Shown here: piece by piece, positions 20,493-31,515 of the stretch
Position numbering within the stretch: the first letter of the stretch is position 1
Layout of the letters: every line of letters begins with the position of its first letter
Assembly (NCBI RefSeq): GCF_000801105.2
Contig: NC_079518.1
Span: forward strand, 17,464,800 to 17,528,799
DNA from: Raphanus sativus
Lineage: Eukaryota; Streptophyta; Magnoliopsida; Brassicales; Brassicaceae
Reading direction: 5' to 3'
DNA: 64,000 bases
Made by a program: the position numbers and the translations under genes
The notes under the pieces: generated by a model
The model's database searches: none
What the model was told of the DNA's origin: nothing
Seen by the model: only the letters and a program-made list of their open reading frames with translations

Positions 20493-21637
20493 CTTTCCTT
20501 GTTATTAGTTAGAATAATTGTTTGATGTTCGAAGCATCATTGTGTGCATAAACGGCTTTTGGTAATGGCTTTGGCATTGTGTGGATGAGATATGGCCAAG
20601 TCTCGGCATTGTGCATAAACGGCTTTTGGAAATGGCTTTTGTCAAATGGTACCTTGAGAATTTTCACATGCTAGTTCACAGCCCGTGAACACAACTAATC
20701 AATTGCTTTCATTTGTAGTTCACAGCTAGACCGAGACATTTTATCCAAATTCAAAATTCTGAATCGAAACTGGCAAAAATATCTGAACCGAAACCGAACC
20801 AAAAATTTATAAGTATGTAATTGGATTTAAAATTACTCTATCTGAAAGTACCAGAATCGAAAAAACTGACCTGGATAATTCTTGACCCGAAAAAATTGAC
20901 CTCGAACACATCCAATCCGATAAGAACCAATTTACACCCGAACTGAAAATATGAATATTCAAATTTATGATTTCTGTGTTCTGTTTTCTACATTTTAGTT
21001 TATGATTTAATTGAAATGTTTTTTCGTTAGCAATCTTCATTATTAATTTATAACATTTTTAAATAATATAAAACTTTAAATATCAAATTTAGAGTTTAAA
21101 TGTTTGATTTCAATTATAAATATTTTATTTTGGTTTTTCTACACAAATATGATATATTTTGGTAAAATTTGACGGAGTTTGGAGTATATTGAGTATTTTG
21201 GATTTTAAATACCCAAATCCGATTCGGACATTTTATGGACCCAATAATTACATATATTTTACATGTATTTAAATTCTATATTCTACCTTGATCAGTCAAG
21301 AAACGATCCAAACCCGGAATTTTCTAGTACCTTGTTTGGTCTAAATCTCTAAGATTTGAAGGATCCGGACCCCAGAAGAATCAATCCAAACCCGAAATTT
21401 TTGAATACCTAATTGCGTCCACATCTCTAGGACTTTAGGACTCAAAGAAACTGATATGTATCTGATTTGAAGACCCAAACACCCACAATTAATCGCATTC
21501 TTGATTTATTTATTTATTTATTTATTTATTAGGTGTTATACATATTTTTTTTCTAAACAATATGCATTATTTTTTATTTATTTTCTCTTAGTTTAATATA
21601 TATTATTTTCTAGTTAAATCTAATATTTCCTCTAATT
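20493..21637. other. OHP2 upstream region and degenerate repeat DNA
   Basis: 20,545-20,645 holds two imperfect copies of a 40-bp segment containing GCATAAACGGCTTTTGG. From about 20,750 to 21,480 the sequence is full of CCGAAACCGAACC, GACCCGAA and AACCCGGAA-like words, typical of an old, unclassified Brassicaceae repeat. A (TTTA)n microsatellite lies at about 21,508-21,532. No gene seen. Confidence 0.5.
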
Positions 21638-21649
21638 CAATATATAACT

Positions 21650-23575
21650 AGAGAAGCGGTCAAAACTCAGTTGGGAATTACTGCCATAGGCGGAATGGCA
21701 AATTATTTGGGTATCCCAGAGAGTCTGGTAGGGTCTAAAATACAGGTCTTTGGGTATGTGACGGAGAGAATTAATCAGAAGGTAAATAGCTGGACAGTAA
21801 GGTTTCTTACTAAAGGGGGTAAGGAAGTATTAATTAAATCGGCTGCAACGGCAATGCCTAATCATGTGATGTCTTGCTACAGATTGCCTAAGGCGGTTAC
21901 AAAGAAAATAACTGGGCTATATCCCATTTTTGGTGGGGGGGGGGGCAGTGGGAATAAAAAAGGAATTCATTGGCTCTCATGGGATAAGGTGTGCAAAAAT
22001 AAGGAAGATGGCGGTTTGAGCTTCAAGGATTTCGAAAATTTTAATACGGCTTTGTTGGCTAAGCAAATGTGGCGTCTAATAGATAAATCAGATTGCCTGT
22101 TTTCGAAGGTGTTTAAAGGTAGGTATTTTAGGAATACAGATCCATTGGATCCCCCCAGATCTTATTCACCCTCTTACGGATGGAGAAGTATCTGTTCAGC
22201 TAGATCTCTGGTTAAAAAATAGCTAATCAAAAGAGTGGGAAATGGCAGTTCTATCTCAGTATGGAATGACCCATGGATCCCTGCTCCTCGCCCGAGGTCA
22301 GCAACCCCAAAAAACCAATCACAGATTGTGGTTAACTCACTCACGGTGGATTATTTTATTAATCCGGCTACTCTTTCATGGAATGAAGAGCTGCTTAATG
22401 CACTTATTCACTCAGATGATGTCAGCATTATTAAAGGTTTGGCGATAAGTCGGTCTAATAGACCAGATTCAGCGGGATGGGCTTTCACAGAAAATGGACG
22501 CTACACGGTAAAATCGGGATATAAAATTGAAACACAATTCCCAGATAAGGTTCTACATGAGGTAAACTTTGGGCCGGATGTGACCCCACTCTTGAGTTAT
22601 GCATGGAAAGTGCAATGTCCACCAAAACTGCGACATTTTATTTGGCAAGTTATCAAGGGGATAATTCCAGTGGCAAAAACGTTAAGATCACGAGGTGTAG
22701 TCGGTGATCAAAGATGTAGTTTATGTGGCGCTGAAGAAGAATCTATTAATCATGTCATCTTTGAATGCCCACCTGCTTTACAAACATGGGCTCTATCGCT
22801 GATACCTTCAGCTCCAGGTCTTTTCCCGAGAGCTTCTTTGTTCTCTAATATGGATTACCTTTTTTGGAGATTACCGAAAGATTACGATTTTGGTTTTTTC
22901 CGTGGATTATGTGGTATATTTGGAAGAATCGGAACAATAAGATTTATACTAACAAAGTAATGGATCCACCGGAAATTCTTCGGATAGCAAAAATAGAAGC
23001 AACGGTGTGGGCGGAGGCCCAGTTGACGATCCCTTCTCAGATATCGACTAATACTTCATCTTTGGAGTGGTTGTCGATGGATTCCTTGAGGATTTGCTTT
23101 ATTGATGGAGCATGGAGAACACAAGATAAATTCTCAGGACAGGGGTGGTTGTACAAGAGGAATGGATCATCAGAGAAGTTGATGGGAGCAATGAACCTCC
23201 GAAGAAGCCTATCTGCTTTGCATGCTGAATGCGAGGCACTGATATGGGCTATGGAGTGCATGAAGACCCTTAATTTCTCAGACGTGGTATTCGCTACAGA
23301 CTGTTCTCAACTGGTGAAGATGGTGTCATCACCTGGAGAGTGGCCAGCATTTGCTACACACTTGGAGGAGTTCCAGCGCAGTAAGATTTTCTTCCCTTCC
23401 TTCAAGATTCGACATATTCCAAGGGCGCATAATTTAGTGGCGGACAAGCTAGCACGTGGTGCCAGATGTTCTCCTTCAGCTATGTTTTATGTCGATTCTA
23501 TGCCTCCGGTTTGGTTCTCCGAATCAACTGAGCATAGATCATAGTTAGTTTGTTGTTGTTGTCAAAAAAAAAAAA
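21650..23575 (+). mobile_element. 5'-truncated L1-type LINE with poly(A) tail
   Basis: A 3' LINE fragment ends in an A-run (23564-23575) and is flanked by a 12-bp imperfect duplication CAATATATAACT / CAATATATAAGT (21638-21649 and 23576-23587). The coding part runs from the end of the reverse transcriptase (LTKGGKEVLIKSAATAMP) through the zf-RVT region (CSLCGAEEESINHVIFECP) to an RNase H domain (CFIDGAWR, ALHAECEALIWA, FATDCSQL, AHNLVADKLA). It is broken by an in-frame TAG at 22220-22222 and a frameshift at about 22,880-22,905. It cannot move on its own. Confidence 0.88.
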
Positions 23576-23587
23576 CAATATATAAGT

Positions 23588-24108
23588 AGTTTTAGCCAAA
23601 AAAATTGTTTCACAATGTAAGGTGTTTACATAATCCAAAGCAATTTTTGCATTAATCTAACATTGTGTGACCAATCCAATAATACATATTTTTTTTTCTT
23701 ATTATTGATTGAAAATGTATCTTAAATGCTACATTTTAAAGAATAATAATTTTTTTTATATTGACACTTTACTAATATTACCTACATATTAAAATAGAGG
23801 GAGTATATATTTATAAATTTGACTGATTTTTTTGGTTTAAAATAAGATTCATTAATTAAAATCCAAAATTGTTAGAATATGATTTTAAGTTATGATTATT
23901 CATAAAAGGATAATATATTGCTTGTCTTTTTTTTGTCAAGTCAGTATGTCTAACCAATTTATTTTTCTATAAGTAGTGCACTCACGTTCGTTTTATAAGG
24001 CAAGTTGAAGAGTGAAATCAAAATCATAAAATCTCTCTCTTGTTGCCTCACAAACAAATATATAAGTTAATATTAGTTCAGCTTTTATATTTATGTTTTC
24101 TCACCGTA
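23588..24108. other. AT-rich spacer
   Basis: No coding region. A motif AGAGGGAGTATA at about 23,803 resembles one end of a Stowaway element like those at 6949 and 27367, but I could not find the other end. Confidence 0.35.
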
Positions 24109-27100
24109 TCTATATATAATAGCAAACCAGATTTTGTTTTCCTATGACATCATTTTTTTATAAGAAAAAAAATTGATCCAATGGTCAGAATTTTCTTTTT
24201 AATATGGTCTAATGGATATAAAACACTATTGCCGTGTATGATGATGTCATCAAAATTTTTGGCAACTCTTTTTTCAAAAGTCATCTATTTCAAACACACA
24301 TCTTCTTAAGGGATGCAATCATAATTTATTATTGTTAAAATATTCTTGTTTCGAACATTTATTTATTTGAAATGACATATCTCTTAAATAGTAACATAGA
24401 TACCTTTTCATAATTTGCGTATTTTAAAAAGAAACAATTTGAAGAGTTACAATCTAATGATAATATTTTTTTTTCTTTAATGGTCATAAAATTTTATTCG
24501 ATTTAAATAAATTTTGTTTTGTTAGACTCTTCTCAAAAGAGATCCCTTCTCAAAACAACACCTATGTTTCAAAAAAAACCAAGGATGTACCTTTTCAAAA
24601 TGTTATATATTGAACTTCTTACATCAACAAATTTTTTAATTTACTTGGTTTTTAAGCATTCATTGTCTAATTCAATTCAATTTTTAGTCTCCATTAAGGT
24701 ATGATTGTGTTATTTTTTTTGTTTGAAATGCTAGCCTCCCTTTCCATTCTTCTGTTTTGCATTTTATTCGATAGGGTGGGATTTATCAGTGGTTTTGTTT
24801 GTCTTTGAAAAGATGTTTAACTTACAAAACATTGCATGAATTGTGTTGGTGGTTTAAGTTACAAAATGAACGCATTCGTTAACGTAAAAGATGCATGCAT
24901 GAACGTGTTCTTTTTGACATGTACTAAAATTTGATTGACATGTGTTCACTCATGAAAGGTTGAGTGGTTTTATCTCTAAAATTGATTTAGAAAAAACACA
25001 TAACTTTTTTTTGTGTGATGAAAAGTCACCAATTGAGAATTAAGTAAGCATTCGTTATTGCATATGTGTTAACAGTTCGGCGCCTCTGATTGTTGTCATC
25101 CACTATAACGCTCAAACCAGCGAACAACTCTTTTTCACATTATAGATAAAGATTAAGTCAGATGATTAGATTAGGGTAAATAGTTGTGTTTAGGTTAACC
25201 TTTTAATAATTAAATGATACCAAACGTAATGGTTGGAAACCAAAACAAATTCAGTATATATATGCAATAATATACCAATTAACAGCATACTAAAAGAGTT
25301 AGAGACTTTCACTAACGATTTCTATGTGTAAATTGTGAATGCATATTTAGGATTTTTTTTCATTAATAAATTAATGGTAAATTGAATATATTAAATACCA
25401 CATCTAATTTTGATTATGATTTTTGAACACTTAAGTTACAGAAAATGCCGGGTCTTCAAAAAACTAATTCCAACAGCTTTATTTCAAATGATGGAATGAG
25501 TCTATTTAATGATGAATCTGTTAAAGAAGTTGAAAAAATTGTGTTACCAAAGTTTTATAATGAACAAGGTGAAAATAATCATATGAATTTAATTATTATT
25601 CATATTGAAGTAAGAAAAATCTTTACTAATTTTGTTTTTGCAGGACAACTCTTAAAAATAAATGATACATGTAATCATTTTATATTTTTCTTTAATAGTA
25701 AATGAGTTATTTATATGGATCAAGAATTCTTTTTTATCACTATTCACAATGTGTTGACATGGTTATGAATCTTGAAAGAGCAGGAAAATAGGGAAACAAA
25801 CCTATGAGTTGGAATTGTCTAGAGGTTTGATTTTTTTGTTTTTGTTTTTACATATTTATTTATTAGAAATTTATACTCCTTAACTATTATTTTTTATTAG
25901 ATTCAAGAAAACGAAAGTACGAAGATTATAAAAAGACACAGAAAGGTATAAATGAATCATTTATGATATTTTATATGATGTCAAGAAAATATCTTTCTTT
26001 TCTGTATTTAATTTATTCTCCCACGCTCTAAAAACTAAATTTAAAGATTATAATATTTCAATTTATTAGTTTACTAATAAACTATTTTCTTTTATTGTTA
26101 AATAGATAAGCAAACGTGAAAATTAATAAACTGCCACACAACTAATGCGTTGTGGTGATTGTAATCAGTAGTATGGCTTGATGTTGGAATTCAACGCTCT
26201 AAACAGAGTTTCCGGTTTATGTTTTCTATTATCTCCCACCTCAGAGGCAGTGGTAATAAATCTTTATCTAACTAGCAAAAAAATCATATCTCCAACATCA
26301 TATGATTAACAATTATGAACAAATAGTGTTCGTTATATTTTCAATAGATGGGAGGTGGTGATAGCATTATGTTTTCAAATACGCTAAAAAAAATAAAAGT
26401 AAAAAAGAAATATAAATGTGATTAAAAATACATTTTTGACAAAATATATTTTCTGTATTTAGTGTATTTTACGTATGTTTGAATTGCTAAGATAATTTAT
26501 CAAGCATCGTAAAATTTGAAATTATTTTCAGACTTTTGTATTACAATATAATCAAATATCTAACTAAGTATGGTGATGTTAATGATACAATAACACTTTA
26601 AAATAACTATTAAATTTTAAATTTTAGTTATTGCATAAAATTGAAAACCTATCTCTGAACTGAGAAATACATTTAGTATTCATATTAGAAATACATGAAA
26701 TTGGTCCTTAGGAAAGTTAAATGAATGATCTAAGTTAATAATATATATGTGAATTATTTTATAGGGTTGATATTAGAAATAAAAGTATACTAGATATTGA
26801 CATGTGGATCTGCACGAATGTTAATTTTAATAGAATAAACATATGAAGTTTTCACATCACATGAATATTATGGACACATATATGCATCCATGTGAATATT
26901 TGTTTTTGATTTGTAATATATAACATTTATGTTATATTGTTTGTTTTTGACTATGTGTATTTTTTTGGTTTCTCATATTGTGGTTGGACACTAAATTTAT
27001 CAAAAAGATATGCTATACTATATTTATTGTAATATTAAGTACATTAAACATTTTTGATGTATTTATTTATAAATCAAAACACCAATTAGTATGTTTATGT

Positions 27101-27366
27101 ATATTTGCAAGTTTTCTTTTCAATATATAGTTGCTATTGTTCATATAAACAATTGCAATGATTTATATATTATATTGCTCCTATTTTAATTATATAATTT
27201 TTTCTGTTCTTAAAAATATCTTTAAACTTAAAGAACTCTATACCGCATATATTTTTAGAATAATCATTCGTTCTCTTAATCCCTGTCAACACAATTGTGT
27301 TGTCTAAAATTTTCATTTGTCAATTATATCTTTATATAAACCTAACAAATTGTATAAAACTCTATA

Positions 27367-27595
27367 CTCCCTCCGTTTCATATTAAGTGTCATTTTAGAG
27401 AATTTTTTTCGTTGCAAAATAAGTGTCGTTTTAGAGTTTCAATGCAAAATTTATTAACTTTATTCTCCATTCTATTTTTCTATTGGTTGAATTGTATCGG
27501 TAATGATGTTTTTATATTGAAAATATGCAAAATTAAATGCTTTCTTAATCCATGTGCACAAGTCTAAAACGACACTTATAATGAAACAGAGGGAG
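27367..27595. mobile_element. Stowaway-like MITE, copy 3
   Basis: A 229-bp element with ends CTCCCTCCGTTTCATATTAA and the complement of AATGAAACAGAGGGAG, flanked by TA on both sides (27365-27366, 27596-27597). It has the same family body as the two copies at 6.9-7.6 kb (TAAGTGTCGTTTTAGAG; GATGTTTTTATAT) in opposite orientation, with more differences. Confidence 0.8.
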
Positions 27596-27844
27596 TACTA
27601 TTTTTAAAACACTAAGTTCTTCAACTTTTTATATTTGCATCAGTCTATGATATTTAATCTTTAATAAATGATATATGTAAGTGAATGGGTGTAATATTAT
27701 ATATAAAGCATTTCAAATGTTTATATGAACAATAGCAACTATATAATGAAACCTTTCAACCATTGACGATTGCAACCTTTGGTGATTAACCATATTGATA
27801 ATTGCAACATTTGGTGATTAACCATTGTTTCTCTTTACTAAAAG

Positions 27845-27870
27845 TTGCAATTGTTAATTAACAATTGCAA
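27845..27870. repeat. 26-bp perfect palindrome in an AATTGCAAC repeat field
   Basis: The segment starts TTGCAATTGTTAA and continues with its exact complement. It lies in a region where (A)ATTGCAACNTTTGGTGATTAAC-like words recur (27,770-27,930). Such sequence can extrude a cruciform; no function is inferred. Confidence 0.7.
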
Positions 27871-28398
27871 TTGTTGGCATTAACAATTGCAGCTTTTCTT
27901 TAACCATTACAAATATTAGTATCAAGAATTGCATCTCTTAGTTTAACCATTGTAACTTTTGGTTGTAACTCTTCACACTCTATAAAAGTAGGTATAGACA
28001 TTGGCAAATGGAGATAGAAAAAATCAGAAACTAACAGTAGAATATAATAGTAGTTAGAGAGAGAGAAAAAATGTTTATTGTTCAAAGATCATTCTTATGA
28101 TTATCTAATTTTGTCAATATTTTATTTTTGTTGTTATTAATCCTTTAATTGATCAGTACTTTTAGAAATATATAATGTAAACCTAAAATAATTCACATTA
28201 ATTCGTAAATATGTATAGTATATATTTTGTGTTTACCAAAAATATGTAGTTAATAAATGTGAGAAATAAACACAAATAAATAGTTTTGGGAAGTCAAAAA
28301 TAAATACAACTATAATGTATATATTTTATTAAATTAAATAACGTAAATTTTGGTAAATAATTTAATATCCAGCACGAATGCGCGGGTTTGTTTCCTAG

Positions 28399-29410
28399 TA
28401 TATATAATACAACATGTTATCAATACAAGTCCTCTTATATCATTGCGCTCCTAATTTTCAAGTAAGCTTGAATGACCCAACCATACTCAATACTTTAACT
28501 TTAAATGTGCATTTACCTGAAATAAAATTTCAAAATGAACGACATGGATATATAATACAACATGTTATCAATACATGTCCTCTTATATCATTGCGCTCCT
28601 AATTTTCAAGTAAGCTTGAATGACCCAACCATGCATTTCCTAGTATATATAATACAACATGTTATCAATACATGTCCTCTTATATCATTGCGCTCTTAAT
28701 TTTCAAGTAAGCTTGAATGACCCAACCATACTCAATACTTTAACTTTAAATGTGCATTTACCTGAAATAAAATTTCAAAATGAACGACATGGATATCTAC
28801 TACTCTATCGAGTTTATTTTAAGCAATCAACATCTGAATTTAACCCGAGATGCCTATTACAAGATGATAAAGGAGAAACAACAATTCTAGCAGTTCATAG
28901 TAAAGATACACCAACCGCTACATAAACACCAAAACAATTAAAATATGATGAAATAACTATCCCGGATCAATGGAAAATTGAAATTCCTCAACCTCCTAGA
29001 ATTTTTGAACAAAAGAATATATTTAAAATAATTGAACAGAAAGATGGAAAAATATTATTAAGGTTTTGATCTTATAGGGATCCACTTCCACCTAGAATAA
29101 GTTCATATCATGCAAGAGCCTCTTTTTCTGAATATCGTACGGGTCAATCCAGTACAAATTCAGAAACAGAAAGTGTAAATCAAAATACTAAACAAGATGA
29201 ACCAATAAGATTTAAAGCACCAATAGCAGAACCAAATCAAGATACGTATCCAACATCACCTACTCCATCAAATTTTAGATCAATAAATGTTATAACTAAA
29301 AAATACGAAATTGATAAACAGTATATAAAAGAAGACTTTTATTCAAAAGAAAATGATGAAAAACCTGTTTTTGAGGCCAAAAGGCATTCTATTCATAATG
29401 TCCAAATGGT
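28399..29410 (+). pseudogene. Endogenous caulimovirid-like movement-protein relic
   Basis: Several plus-strand frames resemble the movement-protein region of plant pararetroviruses integrated in genomes, with recognisable short motifs such as VSLNDPTI and YRVYFK and a downstream acidic, Ser/Thr-rich region. I base this on resemblance to known endogenous caulimovirids; a Ty3-related origin is not excluded. The copy is broken. The first part is present in three tandem pieces (about 28,398-28,555, 28,551-28,632 and 28,640-28,800), the frame is closed by stops at about 28,923 and 29,067, and no complete gene remains. Confidence 0.5.
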
Positions 29411-29419
29411 ACAGTGACT

Positions 29420-30245
29420 GCTGTTTTATATTTGTCTACAGAGTGATGGCGAAACTGACATAGTCAATATATTTTTGGAAGGACATCTTCAATGTTCACA
29501 TCATATCATCCAAAGCAATGACATTGCTTTCTATCGTGGACACAGTATTTGTACAACACGTCTTACCATTCATCCTTACATACTTTAGCTTTTAAAATGG
29601 TGTATGGACGAGATCCACGTGATTTGTTATGGTATCAACATGAATCCACAAGCAACTTTAAATTGGAGCAGATTTTGAAAGACCGGGATGCCATATTACG
29701 TATGCAACGGACTATCTATTACGTACTCAAGAAACATTAACAAAGATTGCTGATAAACTCAGATGATAGGTTGAATTTACAGTTGGGTCCTTGGTATTTT
29801 CAAAGTTGAGACCATACATGCAAATATCTGTCACCAAGAGCTTTTGCCAACAGCTTCCATCTAAACACTATGGTTATTTTCTGGTAATAGAGAACACATG
29901 TCAACTAGGATATCTTCTCCAATTTTCTGAGGGAAGTAAGATTCATTTTTCATGTTTCTTAAGTGAAACATGTATTGGAACAAGGTCATGCAATGTCTAT
30001 ATTGCTCACATCGGTGGTAGAGTCAGAGAAGTATATCCTACAACTAAAACATCAAGTAAGCATTTGCTATGATCATGACTGTCATCTAAAAGTCTTAGTT
30101 CATTTTAAGAGCTTACTGATTCATGAGAGATCATGTATACTAGTGAAAGATATTAGGAGAGAAGATTGTCAATTTGAACATGGAGAAAATTCAATCTTAT
30201 TGAGGAAAGCCCTGGAGGTGCTATCTGAAGAAGCGATCTAAGAAG
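29420..30245 (+). pseudogene. Ty3/gypsy integrase-end relic
   Basis: Broken frames encode the tail of a gypsy polyprotein. They include the integrase end (YNTSYHSSLHTLAFKMVYGRD), the basic linker, and the KLRPYMQ...YGYFLVIENTCQLGYLLQF...SKIHFSCF region that precedes the chromodomain in many chromoviruses. At least two stops and frame changes break it (29,740-29,790). No reverse transcriptase or LTRs were found beside it. Confidence 0.75.
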
Positions 30246-30271
30246 AAGAACACAAAGTAAACGATCGGTAT

Positions 30272-30410
30272 CAGGGGTCGATGCGGAACCATATTTAGAT
30301 GGGGGCACAATATTTTATTTTACTGTGTCTAATTGTAAGATATTATGAAGGAAAACAAAATTTAGATGGGGGCACTTGAGCCCGTTCCTCTTCACCTGCA
30401 TCCGCCACTG
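30272..30410. mobile_element. Small hAT-type MITE
   Basis: 139 bp with ends CAGGGGTCGATGCGGAAC and the complement of CAGTGGCGGATGCAGGTG. The flanking octamers ATCGGTAT and GTCGGTAC match at six of eight positions. An internal direct repeat ATTTAGATGGGGGCAC occurs twice. This looks like an older hAT insertion. Confidence 0.7.
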
Positions 30411-31515
30411 GTCGGTACCAGATGCTGATAAAAAAATTGACATGAAGGAATAGATATTTACGCAAAAAAAAAGATTGTTAATCTGTTGAATCATTTTGTT
30501 ACTGTTGGACCAGTTTGGTAAGTCGATAGCTAGTTTGAGAAGTATAAATAATGGACTCGTAAAATTAAGAGGATTGGGGTTTTAATAGATTGTAAAGAGG
30601 AAATCAGAGCACAACTCTATTCTTTGGGCTGAGTACGAGTTTTGTTCATAATTAGATATCCCTAAACATTAGTTGAGAAATGATATTTTCAAATTTTGCT
30701 TATATGTCACTTTATAATCACTTTCACTTAAACACTTCCATGACACATTATGTCTAATAATGTCTAATTGTGACAAAAACATCATATTTAATATTGATTT
30801 ATATTTTTGGTAATTTTTTAGAATATAGTAATAACTCATATATTTAAATATAATAACAAATAATACAATGATAAATATATAAAATATTTTGAAATTGTCG
30901 AAATATTAATAACTCTATTTTTAATAAGATAAATTTTTTTTTTCTTTTCAAAATTTTATGCAATTTTTTTTGAATATATAAATATTTCATCCTAATACCA
31001 CTGTTTTCCTTCTGGTATCTACAAATTTTAGAAATACTTTTTAATTTCACTTTTTGATAATTATACAATTTTCTATCAATTTTATACAATTTGATTATAT
31101 ATATTATTATTATCTACAAAAGTAATATTAAAATTTGATAAAATTAATCTAAAGTGTAAAATTATGAGGATATTTATACACATTAATTTATTCTACTTAC
31201 AAGTTGACTTTTCTATCAAATTATACATGATTTTGTATAAGATTATTATTTTATACAAGTTTATTTAATATATTTTAACTTAAAAAATAGATAAAAATCA
31301 ATCTAAGACTATAGTTTCAAATATACATATATAGATATATATTTATTAGTAAGAGAAATACAACACTTTGTTTTGAGAAAAAAATACATCACTTATCGTT
31401 GGGACTGATTTTTACAATATTTACAAAGCTTTCATACAACGGGCATTGTAGGCGTGGCACAAATACGTTACTACATAATATTGAATTGAAGACAGTTGTG
31501 GACAACATCAAGTAT
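30411..31515. other. AT-rich DNA downstream of TAR4
   Basis: No gene. Between about 30,760 and 31,340 phrases such as TTGATTTATATTTTTGGTAA and AATAACTCATATATT match the Helitrons at 58,499-59,896, so this is probably an end-less fragment of that family. Confidence 0.45.

Larger units (their letters stand above)
24109..28398 (+). mobile_element. Probable Helitron, about 4.3 kb
   Basis: Begins A|TCTATATATAATAGCAAACC. It ends with a GC-containing hairpin-like segment CCAGCACGAATGCGCGGG, then TTTGTTTCCTAG|T. The TC start, CTAG end and A/T insertion context fit a Helitron. I cannot prove that the two ends belong to one element, since nested elements of the same superfamily are common. The interior is AT-rich without RepHel coding. 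It contains one Stowaway MITE (27367-27595) and a region of AATTGCAAC repeats (about 27,770-27,930). The frame at 25445-25705 has no recognisable domain. Confidence 0.5.

Noticed and set aside
28398..28800. A CRISPR-like or regulatory tandem array
   Set aside because: Only three units, of unequal length and coding-like; better explained as duplicated viral-type coding DNA in a plant genome.
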